DNA of 51,133 nt, taken from the NCBI GenBank assembly GCA_903821465.1, contig CAIJLK010000002.1, forward strand, positions 1-51,133, given 5' to 3'. Positions 1 through 7,407 of this stretch are shown here, one piece after another. The notes below the pieces were generated by a model. That model had not been told where the DNA came from and searched no databases. It worked only from the letters and a program-made list of their open reading frames with translations. Source of the DNA: an uncultured Bacteroidota bacterium. GTDB taxonomy: Bacteria > Bacteroidota > Bacteroidia > Chitinophagales > Chitinophagaceae. Position 1 is the stretch's first letter, and each line of letters opens with the position of its first letter. The position numbers and the translations under genes were made by a program.

Positions 1-174
1 GCATTTCCCATTACAATGCATTTGGGTTTTTGCCTTATTGATACAATTCTTCGCGAATGCAGATGTGTTGGTATAATAATTGGCAACAATAAGTCCTTTG
101 CTGAAGGTTTGAGCAAAAAAAGCAAGTACTAAAAAAATAGCAATTAGTTTGATATGTAATGCAGGTGCTCTCAA
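1..174 (-). CDS. partial small secreted protein, N-terminal 58 residues
   Basis: An open frame on the minus strand runs off the left edge. It begins with a TTG codon (172-174) directly after an in-frame TAA, and no ATG offers a better start. The product starts MRAPALHIKL, continues with a hydrophobic signal-like segment (about residues 8-25), and then reads YYTNTSAFAKNC and KAKTQMHCNGKC. The cysteine-rich HCNGKC end resembles a family of short secreted Bacteroidota proteins that I recall from memory and cannot name. The function is unknown. The rest of the gene lies outside the window. The TTG start and the real existence of the gene are inferred. Confidence 0.5.
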   Translation of the reverse strand, partial: MRAPALHIKLIAIFLVLAFFAQTFSKGLIVANYYTNTSAFAKNCINKAKTQMHCNGKC

Positions 175-183
175 TTACAGTGA

Positions 184-235
184 AGATAAGAATAATTTAA
201 TCTCAAGAAAAATAGAGATTATTTTATTCTTATCT
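184..235 (-). terminator. AT-rich hairpin after the acyltransferase gene
   Basis: A 21-bp inverted repeat has arms at 184-204 and 215-235 with two adjacent mismatches and a 10-base loop. It follows the stop codon of the acyltransferase gene on the minus strand by about 20 bases. It probably ends that transcript. It also sits only 10 bases before the proposed TTG start of the partial gene, so it could instead be a leader structure for that gene. Confidence 0.45.
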
Positions 236-257
236 GTGACAGAAAATATGATCAAAA

Positions 258-1394
258 TTATCCTCGCTTAACTAAGAAACGTTTCTTCAACCATTCGCGT
301 ACTGGTTCATCATATAATTTCAAGCAAGCATAAGCAAGTGTAATACTTGTTATTACTAGTACTGCACCCCAGGCCAATCCCTTTACACCTAATGGGATCT
401 TATTATTCACTACCCATGCTGTATAAATATAGATCAATGGATAGTGTGTAATGTAAAGCGGATAAGAAAGGTCACCTAGGAATTTGCTGATTTTAGTTGA
501 TCGATTATTCTGTAAGCTTCCGCCAGCACCAATGGCAACGATGATCGGGAAGATAATGATTACAACCACTGCATCGTAAATCCCATTCATCCAAACATGT
601 TGTGCATCACCAACTCTTGGGAATGCCAAAACAATAATTAATAACAAACTGCTCCACCAGAATGCATTCTTCACTTTAATGAGTTTGCCTACACGGCATA
701 ATAGTACGCCAGCGAAAAATGGATATAACAATCGGGTAAATCCAACGAAGAGTTGTTCTTTAGTTAATGACCATCCCCCAATTAAATCGCCTTGTGGTCC
801 GGTTACCAAATAAGCGATCATCATACAGCCAGCTAATACCACAAAAATCGATAGCAATAATTTTGAAAATTTTCGAACGAATGTTGCGTACAAAATATTT
901 GCGATGTATTCAAAGAATAATGACCAAGCCGGTCCGTTCAAAGGATGCATTTCCTGCCATCCACGGATATCCATTGATAAGGGTACAGGTATTAAAGTAG
1001 CACCAATGATCATTATCAAGAGCATTTTCAACACCGGTGTATGGGCAATTGGAGGGAATACTACATCGCTAGCTCCAAAATAAAATAAAGCGGCTCCGAT
1101 AATAGAACCCATTACTACCATGGGTTGTAAACGAACCAACCTGCGTTTATAAAAATCCCATTGTGTTAATTGGCCCCAACGATCATCATATGCATAAGCA
1201 ACAACAAATCCCGAAAGCAAAAAGAAAAAATCAACAGCTAAATAACCATGATTCAAAATTTGTATGAAACGATTCCCGCCAGTAAAGGTTTCGAATACAT
1301 GAAATACAATAACAAAAACGGATGCTACACCACGGAGTCCGTCAAGGATCTGATAGTGGTTTTTTGACTCAAGATACTTAGTTGATTGACTCAT
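258..1394 (-). CDS. acyltransferase 3 family membrane protein
   Basis: An inner-membrane acyltransferase of the Acyl_transf_3 (OafA/NolL-type) family, which transfers acyl groups such as acetyl to cell-surface sugars or other acceptors. The 378 residues are almost all transmembrane helices (about ten). The family hallmark is near the N terminus: YQILDGLRGVASVFVIVFH, with the arginine of DGLRG and the His at about residue 37. The segment DFFFLLSGFVVAYAY follows, and PLYITHYPLIY lies near the C terminus. The length is normal for a stand-alone enzyme without an SGNH domain. It is divergent from the esterase gene at 1438, separated by only 43 bases. The acceptor molecule cannot be inferred. Confidence 0.9.
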   Translation of the reverse strand: MSQSTKYLESKNHYQILDGLRGVASVFVIVFHVFETFTGGNRFIQILNHGYLAVDFFFLLSGFVVAYAYDDRWGQLTQWDFYKRRLVRLQPMVVMGSIIGAALFYFGASDVVFPPIAHTPVLKMLLIMIIGATLIPVPLSMDIRGWQEMHPLNGPAWSLFFEYIANILYATFVRKFSKLLLSIFVVLAGCMMIAYLVTGPQGDLIGGWSLTKEQLFVGFTRLLYPFFAGVLLCRVGKLIKVKNAFWWSSLLLIIVLAFPRVGDAQHVWMNGIYDAVVVIIIFPIIVAIGAGGSLQNNRSTKISKFLGDLSYPLYITHYPLIYIYTAWVVNNKIPLGVKGLAWGAVLVITSITLAYACLKLYDEPVREWLKKRFLVKRG

Positions 1395-1437
1395 ATGGTT
1401 TGGCTGATTAATCGTAATTTCCGACTAAAATAAGGAT

Positions 1438-2964
1438 ATGCGATTGTATTTTGGCTTCTTGTCATTTTTTTTATCAATTATTGGTTTCTCTCAAGCCCCT
1501 GTTGTGCAAACTACTTCAGGAAAAGTTGCAGGATATATAGAAGAAAAAGTGGAAGTGTATAAGGGTATTCCTTTTGCTGAGCCTCCAGTGGGTGACTTAA
1601 GATGGAAAGCCCCGCAGCCAGTAACAGCTTGGAAAGATGTGAAAACTTGTACAGTATTTAGTGCAAGCCCCATGCAAGCAGATCCAAAGCCCTTCATGGT
1701 TTGGAGTAAAGAATATTTAATTCCAGAGAAACCAATTAGTGAAGATTGTTTGTATTTGAATGTGTGGACTTCCAATTCCAAATCCAAAACCAAGAAGCCT
1801 GTATTTGTTTATATCTATGGGGGAGGCTTTCAATCGGGTGGTACTGCTTGTCCGATTTATGATGGAGTTGCATCTGCTAAGAAAGATGTTGTTTTTGTGA
1901 GCATCAATTACCGAGTAGGTGTATTTGCTTTTTTAGCACATCCTGAATTAACTAAGGAAGCGGCTTATAAAAGTTCAGGTAACTATGGTTTGTTAGATAT
2001 GGTTGCTGCGCTTAAGTGGGTGAAAGAAAATATTACAGCATTTGGTGGTGATCCGAGTAAAGTAACTATTGGCGGACAATCAGCTGGTGCATTCGCTGTA
2101 AATTATTTATGTGCATCACCTTTAGTAAAAGGATTATTCAGAGGAGCTATTGCCGAAAGTGGGGGAAGCATTTTGTCAAGTTCTTTGAGACCATCATTAA
2201 AGTTGGCTGATGCAGAAAAAATCGGAATCAAGTTCGCGAGTGATTTGCACTGTGCGGATCTTGCTGCACTCAGAAATAAATCTTCCGAAGAAATATTTAA
2301 AGCATCTGGTGGATTAAAATCGCCCATTGAAGACGGCTATTTTTTGCCCAGCTCAATTAAGGATATTTATCTGCATGGAAAACAAAATGATGTTGTCTTG
2401 TTGATGGGTTGGAATCAGGAGGATATTGTGTCTGGTCCCCCCGTGAGTGCCGCGAACTATATATCCCAGATTAACAAACAATATGGCGCTGATGCTGCGA
2501 AACTGTTTGCAGTTTATCCAGCCACTAATGATCAAATAGCTGCTCAATCGCAAAAGGAATTGAGTAGAGATCAAACTTTTGCCATGCAACAATTTTTTTG
2601 GGCAAGCGTACAGTTGCATAATGGAAAATCGCCAGTTTATTTGTACAATTTTAATCGACAATTGCCCGGCTATACTCCTGCAACAGAATATGGTGCTTTT
2701 CACACTGCAGAAGTGGCATTTGCGTATGATAATTTGAAATTTGTGGAAAGACCTTTTACGGATGTTGATCATCAACTGGCAACAAGGATGTCGAATTATT
2801 GGTCCAATTTTATTAAAACAGGAAATCCAAATGGTAATGATCTTACTAAATGGAATAAATTTAATGCCAATGGAAACTGGGTAATGATCCTCGATGAAAA
2901 TACAGGTAATCAACATCTGCCTAACAAAAAGCAATTAGAAACATTATTGCAACTGTATAAATAA
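1438..2964 (+). CDS. secreted type B carboxylesterase
   Basis: An alpha/beta-hydrolase of the carboxylesterase type B family, exported by an N-terminal signal peptide (about residues 1-19, ending GFSQA). It hydrolyses carboxylic esters; the substrate is unknown. The nucleophile elbow GGQSAGA places the catalytic serine at residue 215, the oxyanion loop GGGF is at 128-131, the likely acid is Glu328 (GWNQEDI) and the likely histidine is His422 (GAFHTAEVAF). The family signature EDCLYLNVW is at about 102-110. The length of 508 residues is typical. It lies 10 bases before the luciferase-like gene on the same strand, so they may be cotranscribed. Confidence 0.93.
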   Translation: MRLYFGFLSFFLSIIGFSQAPVVQTTSGKVAGYIEEKVEVYKGIPFAEPPVGDLRWKAPQPVTAWKDVKTCTVFSASPMQADPKPFMVWSKEYLIPEKPISEDCLYLNVWTSNSKSKTKKPVFVYIYGGGFQSGGTACPIYDGVASAKKDVVFVSINYRVGVFAFLAHPELTKEAAYKSSGNYGLLDMVAALKWVKENITAFGGDPSKVTIGGQSAGAFAVNYLCASPLVKGLFRGAIAESGGSILSSSLRPSLKLADAEKIGIKFASDLHCADLAALRNKSSEEIFKASGGLKSPIEDGYFLPSSIKDIYLHGKQNDVVLLMGWNQEDIVSGPPVSAANYISQINKQYGADAAKLFAVYPATNDQIAAQSQKELSRDQTFAMQQFFWASVQLHNGKSPVYLYNFNRQLPGYTPATEYGAFHTAEVAFAYDNLKFVERPFTDVDHQLATRMSNYWSNFIKTGNPNGNDLTKWNKFNANGNWVMILDENTGNQHLPNKKQLETLLQLYK

Positions 2965-2974
2965 TACACTGAGC

Positions 2975-4015
2975 ATGGAATTAGGATTAATGAGTTTTGC
3001 GGATATGGAGCCTGAGAAGCAAGCAGGATCTGGCATTAGTGCGCATCAGCGGATCAAAGACTTGATGGAAGAAATTCAATTGGCAGATCAATTGGGTATC
3101 GATGTGTTTGGAATTGGTGAACACCATCGGCCTGATTATGCAGTGTCATCGCCTGAAGTAATTCTAGGTGCGGCAGCCATGATCACAAAGAATATTAAAT
3201 TAACGAGTGCTGTTACGGTGTTGAGCTCTGATGATCCTGTGCGGGTATATCAGGCATTTGCAACAGTTGATCAACTATCAAATGGCAGGGTTGAAATAAT
3301 GGCAGGAAGGGGCTCATTTATCGAATCATTTCCTTTATTTGGATACGACCTGAATGATTATGAAGGATTATTTACCGATAAGATCGAACTCTTATTGCAA
3401 ATTAATAAATCAACAAAAGTTAGTTGGAAGGGGAAACATCGTGCAGCTATCAATAATTTAGGGGTATATCCGCGTGCTTATCAAAATGAAATTCCTATCT
3501 GGCTTGCAGCAGGAGGAACACCCGCATCAGCAGTGCGTGCTGCGAAATTAAATATGCCATTGATGCTGGCCATCATCGGTGGGATGCCTGAACAGTTTGT
3601 ACGATTCATTAATTTGTATAAAGACAGTTGTAAAGATTTAGGGAGGTCGCAGGAAGAAATACAATTTGGTGTCAATAATCATTTTTATGTGGGCGATGAT
3701 GCAGAAATAGCAGCCAATGAATTTTATCCTTACTATGCAACTATGATGGATCGGGTTGGAAGAGAAAGAGGATGGCAGCCACTAACAAAACCGCAGTTTG
3801 ATTACCTCCGAAATCCAAAAGGTGCATTAATGGTGGGTAGTGTGCAACAAGTGGTTGACAAAATTTTATACGAGCACGAAATTTTCGGAAACACCAGATT
3901 CCTTGCTCAAGCTAGTGTGGGTTTTGTGCCGCATCAGAAAGTAATGAAATCAATTGAATTATATGGTACTAAAGTAGTGCCGGAAGTAAGAAAGGCACTG
4001 GCATTATCGAAATAA
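2975..4015 (+). CDS. LLM-class flavin-dependent oxidoreductase
   Basis: A luciferase-like (bacterial luciferase superfamily) monooxygenase of 346 residues, expected to be a cytoplasmic TIM-barrel enzyme using reduced FMN and oxygen. Visible family features are the N-terminal MELGLMSFADM strand, the DVFGIGEHHRPDYAVSSPEV segment, the SAVTVLSSDDPVRVYQAFAT segment and the NGRVEIMAGRGSFIESFPLFG loop that contacts the flavin phosphate. No signal peptide is present. It follows the esterase gene by 10 bases, which suggests cotranscription, but the pair does not identify a pathway. The substrate is unknown. Confidence 0.92.
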   Translation: MELGLMSFADMEPEKQAGSGISAHQRIKDLMEEIQLADQLGIDVFGIGEHHRPDYAVSSPEVILGAAAMITKNIKLTSAVTVLSSDDPVRVYQAFATVDQLSNGRVEIMAGRGSFIESFPLFGYDLNDYEGLFTDKIELLLQINKSTKVSWKGKHRAAINNLGVYPRAYQNEIPIWLAAGGTPASAVRAAKLNMPLMLAIIGGMPEQFVRFINLYKDSCKDLGRSQEEIQFGVNNHFYVGDDAEIAANEFYPYYATMMDRVGRERGWQPLTKPQFDYLRNPKGALMVGSVQQVVDKILYEHEIFGNTRFLAQASVGFVPHQKVMKSIELYGTKVVPEVRKALALSK

Positions 4016-4026
4016 AACCAGTGCCT
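3993..4026 (+). terminator. inverted repeat across the monooxygenase stop codon
   Basis: Perfect 9-bp arms AGGCACTGG (3993-4001) and CCAGTGCCT (4018-4026) surround the TAA stop at 4013-4015. No clear T-run follows, so it is a weak candidate for an intrinsic terminator between this gene and the convergent ric gene. Confidence 0.35.
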
Positions 4027-4066
4027 AAAGATTAAAATAGCTAATGAATAATGTTTAAATGATGGA

Positions 4067-4780
4067 TTAGTTTTCCATCATGTTCATAGCCTTTACAAAT
4101 AAATGGTTATTCTCTAAGTGAACATGTTTGTGTAAGTCTTCTTCAAACTCTTTTAATTCTGCAAGACTAACTTTAAAAGTTGTGCAAGCACCTATTGGAA
4201 TTGTGTAATTGTTTGTGAGCTCTCTTATCTTATATAATATATTGCCTGCATGATCATGCTCTGCCATCATTACACTAATAGGTGCTGAAATTGAATTTCT
4301 TGCAGTATCATTCAATTGTCCTTCCAAAAACAAAGCTTCTAATTGTTTAATTCTGGGAAACAAAATAACTTCTTCCTTCTGCATATGGTTAGTCATTTCT
4401 TCCTGAATCTCTCTAAATAGTTGTAATACTTCTACCATATAAGGAAACCTTTCTCCATGCTTGCTGGCTACTTTTTCAACATGAAAAATTATTTGAGGCA
4501 TTGATTGCTTTACATAAAAGTGATGGTGTATAAGAATGTAACTGATCATTTGTTCAGCTGTCATTTCTTCAAAAGGAAGTTGATTTGCTGTTCTTGGTTG
4601 CATTTGTTTTACCAATTCTGCTGATACAGTGCTAAGCGATAATCCCTTTTCTTTGCAAGCTTCTTCCAGAGTTCTTTTTCCATTGCAACAAAAATCTAAA
4701 CTGTATTTTTCCAATACAGGTACAGATGAACTACTCTTTGTAACAATTGAAGCCAATGTTTGTGTACTAATATTTTCCAT
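4067..4780 (-). CDS. ric: iron-sulfur cluster repair di-iron protein (Ric/ScdA/YtfE)
   Basis: A cytoplasmic di-iron protein that helps repair iron-sulfur clusters damaged by nitric oxide or oxidants. The N-terminal ScdA_N domain carries the paired cysteines DFCCNGKRTLEEAC (Cys31-Cys32). The hemerythrin-like domain supplies candidate iron ligands: HHH at 85-87, His108, His132 and Glu136 (NHMQKEE), His175/His177 (EHDHAGN) and the C-terminal DLHKHVHLENNHLF cluster. The length of 237 residues matches the family. An FNR-type site, TGATTCAAATCA, is centred about 56 bases before the start codon. Its place beside the nos genes fits protection against NO made by denitrifying neighbours or by the cell. 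Confidence 0.95.
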   Translation of the reverse strand: MENISTQTLASIVTKSSSSVPVLEKYSLDFCCNGKRTLEEACKEKGLSLSTVSAELVKQMQPRTANQLPFEEMTAEQMISYILIHHHFYVKQSMPQIIFHVEKVASKHGERFPYMVEVLQLFREIQEEMTNHMQKEEVILFPRIKQLEALFLEGQLNDTARNSISAPISVMMAEHDHAGNILYKIRELTNNYTIPIGACTTFKVSLAELKEFEEDLHKHVHLENNHLFVKAMNMMEN

Positions 4781-4830
4781 TTCTTTTTAATTTATTCAGC
4801 AAAGTTGAACTGATTCAAAAAACTAAATTA

Positions 4831-4842
4831 TGATTCAAATCA
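4831..4842 (-). promoter_or_regulatory. FNR-type box before ric
   Basis: TGATTCAAATCA is a near-perfect FNR/DNR-type dyad. It overlaps the stop codon of the membrane gene and lies about 56 bases (centre) before the ric start. A second partial copy, TGATTCAAAA, is at 4811-4820. The likely binder is the Crp/Fnr protein encoded at 6116-6712. Confidence 0.7.
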
Positions 4843-6072
4843 TTTTCTAATTTTTATTCCCAAATTCAACAATAGCATCCCGGAAAACAAAATCAAAGCG
4901 GCGAATAATAATAGCTCATTTATATAGCTAATAGATTGTTCGAGTATGGCAGCAATTCCTTGAGTCATTAATAAACATTCATTAAATATGATCCCAAACA
5001 CAAAAACTGCAATGCCAGTTAATACTAATTTATTGAATTGAATTAACTTAGAAGAAAGAAAATTCGCCACTAAGAATAAAGTAATAACGCCAAGCAAAAT
5101 CAAGTGAAGATATGCAATAACAATAGGCCTGAAACCGAATGCTAGTGTGCTTATGGAAGGAATGGTGGAAACTGCTTGCAATACAAACTTAATGGTAAGT
5201 GCTACCCCAGCGAATAATAATAATAAGTTAGCAGGTTTGGGATATTGTAAAGACAGGTTTTGGAATTTAGGAGATAATTGATTTAACAATTGTGTCCAAG
5301 CAACTAATTGCGCTATAGCTGCAATAACAATAATGGCATAACCCCAACTAGGCATTGAAAGCCAAAGTGCAGATAAGAAATAGGCAGGTATACAGGATCC
5401 GGCAAATAGCCAGAATATTTGTTTTTGTTTTTTTATAAAGGGAATTACAATAGTAACTCTCTCAATAAACAAACCCATACAGGTGAAGAAAAACCATCCA
5501 TTGTATTGAAAGTGTAGAAAAAAGTATACCGCCAACAAATACCAGTTTTGATGTACTATTTTATTTGCCATTAATATGGCCAAGCTAAATGCACCAATGG
5601 CAGAAATGGCGTTAAAGAATAAAGCTGCTTTGAACCAATTATTAATAATCCAATTTTTTGAAATACTATTGAGTTCTTTCCAAAAAAGGAAAGTAAAAAT
5701 CCAACTATTAAAGATCGAGAGTGTTGAAAAACTAATAGAAAACAATCCATAGCCTTCAAAAGGGAAACTAAAAAGCATTCCATATGCTGTTATCAAATTC
5801 CCCCATAAAAGCCACCTATATTTTGGAAAGAGGTCTAAGTTTTTATGCCTTGATGCATAATCTACCATAAATGCCATCAAGGCCATACTAATCCATCCTG
5901 TAAAAGCAAAATGAGAATGTGCGTGTAATAAATGCTTTTGATCTATAAAGGGTAAGTTAAATGCAATTTTATAACGGAGTATTAAACCTATGGATGCAAC
6001 CAATAATAAATTTAAAAGCGATATTCTTAACCATTGTAATAAGCGGGAAGACATAATTGCCATTTGAGGCAA
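4840..6072 (-). CDS. histidine-rich 12-TM membrane protein of the nos locus
   Basis: An integral membrane protein of 410 residues with about 12 hydrophobic segments and no known catalytic domain that I can name. Conserved-looking intramembrane histidines stand out: KHLLHAHSHFAFTGW (His47, 50, 52, 54), FFLHFQYNGWFFF (His187) and YLHLILLGVITLF (His323). This is reminiscent of haem-copper oxidase subunit I or NnrS-type proteins, but it lacks the usual 450-500 residue core and its full ligand set, so the likeness is only suggestive. It lies between the Crp/Fnr regulator and ric with its own FNR-type box 29 bases upstream. A role in NO or haem/copper chemistry linked to N2O respiration is inferred. 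Confidence 0.8.
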   Translation of the reverse strand: MPQMAIMSSRLLQWLRISLLNLLLVASIGLILRYKIAFNLPFIDQKHLLHAHSHFAFTGWISMALMAFMVDYASRHKNLDLFPKYRWLLWGNLITAYGMLFSFPFEGYGLFSISFSTLSIFNSWIFTFLFWKELNSISKNWIINNWFKAALFFNAISAIGAFSLAILMANKIVHQNWYLLAVYFFLHFQYNGWFFFTCMGLFIERVTIVIPFIKKQKQIFWLFAGSCIPAYFLSALWLSMPSWGYAIIVIAAIAQLVAWTQLLNQLSPKFQNLSLQYPKPANLLLLFAGVALTIKFVLQAVSTIPSISTLAFGFRPIVIAYLHLILLGVITLFLVANFLSSKLIQFNKLVLTGIAVFVFGIIFNECLLMTQGIAAILEQSISYINELLLFAALILFSGMLLLNLGIKIRK

Positions 6073-6100
6073 AATAAAAGGAAGAAAGACAGTTGATTTA

Positions 6101-6112
6101 TGATTTGAATCA
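6101..6112 (-). promoter_or_regulatory. FNR-type box before the membrane protein gene
   Basis: TGATTTGAATCA is a dyad centred about 34 bases before the start codon at 6072, just after the regulator's stop codon at 6116-6118. It matches the sites before ric, the regulator and the nos operon. Confidence 0.7.
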
Positions 6113-6115
6113 CAA

Positions 6116-6712
6116 CTAACAATATACTTTTCCTTTATCCACTAAAACTGTACCATTTTTATGCATGTTTCTAATTGCTCGGATAACGGTTTCTACTCTA
6201 AGGCCAGTCATATCTGCAATTTGTTGTCTTGTTAGTTTTACTTTATTGCATTTTGTACAGATATTCTTTTTAGACTCCTTAAAATATTTAAATAGGCTAC
6301 TAATACTATGCTCTGGGTTATGATTGGCTAATTCCCTTACAATCATAAACTTAAATCGTAATCTTTCTGCCAATAGCTTACTGAATGCAAAATGAATTTC
6401 AGCATTTTCATGGATCATTTGATGAAATGTATTCTTGCTTAGTCTTATTAATATAGAATCTTCATTAGCAATCGTGGTGGCAGCATAATCCCCATTATCG
6501 AAAAGCGGTAATTCGCCAAAACATTCACCTGGCTCTATCATAACCTGTAATATTTCTTTTCCCTCTTCATTAATATTTGCCCATCTAACACTTCCACTAA
6601 TTAACTGGTAATAGAATGAGCAAATACCTTCTTCTTGGAATATAATATCACCTTCAGCAACCTTTTTATAGGTAGCTCCCCAAGCTAATAATGTATTGAT
6701 ATCGACTATCAT
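6116..6712 (-). CDS. Crp/Fnr family regulator of the nos locus
   Basis: A cytoplasmic transcription factor of 198 residues. An N-terminal cyclic-nucleotide-binding-like beta barrel (about 10-115; PGECFGELPLFDNGDYAATT) is followed by a dimer helix and a winged helix-turn-helix (TRQQIADMTGLRVETVIRAI, 161-180). It lacks the N-terminal cysteine cluster of E. coli FNR. It does have a CTKC pair (Cys152, Cys155) right before the helix-turn-helix, and further cysteines at 31, 64 and the last residue 198. These could bind a metal or an Fe-S cluster, but that is inference. It is divergent from the cytochrome/nosZ operon. FNR-type boxes in the shared intergenic region suggest it controls itself and the nos operon. 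Confidence 0.92.
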   Translation of the reverse strand: MIVDINTLLAWGATYKKVAEGDIIFQEEGICSFYYQLISGSVRWANINEEGKEILQVMIEPGECFGELPLFDNGDYAATTIANEDSILIRLSKNTFHQMIHENAEIHFAFSKLLAERLRFKFMIVRELANHNPEHSISSLFKYFKESKKNICTKCNKVKLTRQQIADMTGLRVETVIRAIRNMHKNGTVLVDKGKVYC

Positions 6713-6770
6713 GTATTAAGGGTACTGTCTAATTCGAGGTGAAAATATCGGTATGTTCAATCCTAAACCA

Positions 6771-6782
6771 TGATATAAATCA
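6771..6782 (-). promoter_or_regulatory. FNR-type box, regulator side
   Basis: TGATATAAATCA lies in the divergent intergenic region, centred about 64 bases before the regulator start codon at 6712. That spacing is similar to the ric site, which suggests autoregulation. Confidence 0.65.
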
Positions 6783-6828
6783 TGTTTCTATAGTATTTCG
6801 GCTTTGGGTTATTTTTTTTTCTCACTTA

Positions 6829-6840
6829 TGATTCAACGCA
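6829..6840 (+). promoter_or_regulatory. FNR-type box, nos operon side
   Basis: TGATTCAACGCA matches the local consensus TGATTCAAATCA in 10 of 12 positions. It is centred about 67 bases before the cytochrome start at 6902. It is the best site to drive the nos operon, although weaker than the regulator-side copy. Confidence 0.55.
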
Positions 6841-6901
6841 TAAAATAAGGTTTAGGGGCTTTGTACACTTGCATTGTAATTAAAAAATAAACAAATAGAA
6901 C

Positions 6902-7369
6902 ATGAAAAAATTGATGATTCTCGGAATAGTAGCAGTTTTAATAGCCGCTTGTGGTGGAAATTCAACTGCTTCAAAACAGGAGAGTAATGTTTCAGATGCT
7001 ACTAATTCTGCAAATCCTTCTTACGACCCTAATCGAGGAGAAGGAAAATTTAAATCAGTTGATATTACTGGAGCTCTTGATGCTACGATGGCGGATAACG
7101 GCAATAAGATCTACCTAGTAAAGTGTGGCGCTTGCCATAAAATTACCGAAGAGAAATTAGTTGGTCCAGGTTGGAAAGGTGTAACATCTAGACATCAGGC
7201 ACCATGGATTTTGAATTTCATTACTAATACAGATGAAATGATCAATAAAGATCCAAAAGCACAAGCCCAGTTAGAAATTTGTTTGGTAAGAATGCCGAAC
7301 CAAAATCTGGCTGATGCAGATGCTAGGTCGCTTTTAGAGTTCATGCGCAAAAATGATGGCGTTAAATAA
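6902..7369 (+). CDS. lipoprotein mono-haem cytochrome c, probable electron donor to NosZ
   Basis: A 155-residue c-type cytochrome with a lipoprotein signal (MKKLMILGIVAVLIAACGG, lipid-modified Cys17), a low-complexity linker (18-50) and one haem motif, CGACH at 75-79. The probable axial methionine is Met131 (VRMPNQN). The segment LVGPGWKGVT is typical of class I cytochromes. It is the first gene of the nos operon, 38 bases before nosZ. In clade II N2O reducers a cytochrome c beside nosZ is thought to pass electrons from the respiratory chain. Its membrane anchor would face the periplasm. Confidence 0.93.
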   Translation: MKKLMILGIVAVLIAACGGNSTASKQESNVSDATNSANPSYDPNRGEGKFKSVDITGALDATMADNGNKIYLVKCGACHKITEEKLVGPGWKGVTSRHQAPWILNFITNTDEMINKDPKAQAQLEICLVRMPNQNLADADARSLLEFMRKNDGVK

Positions 7370-7407
7370 ATAATACTTCCTATCTATTCAGATAAAAACA
7401 AACAAAT

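Noticed and set aside
2353..2934. Long minus-strand frame inside the carboxylesterase gene
   Set aside because: It lies fully opposite a well-supported gene and has no recognisable domain. The same holds for the other antisense frames.
4840..6072. Membrane protein called as a NO reductase or oxidase subunit I
   Set aside because: At 410 residues it is short and I cannot place the full set of haem-copper ligands, so I describe it only as histidine-rich and reminiscent of that group.
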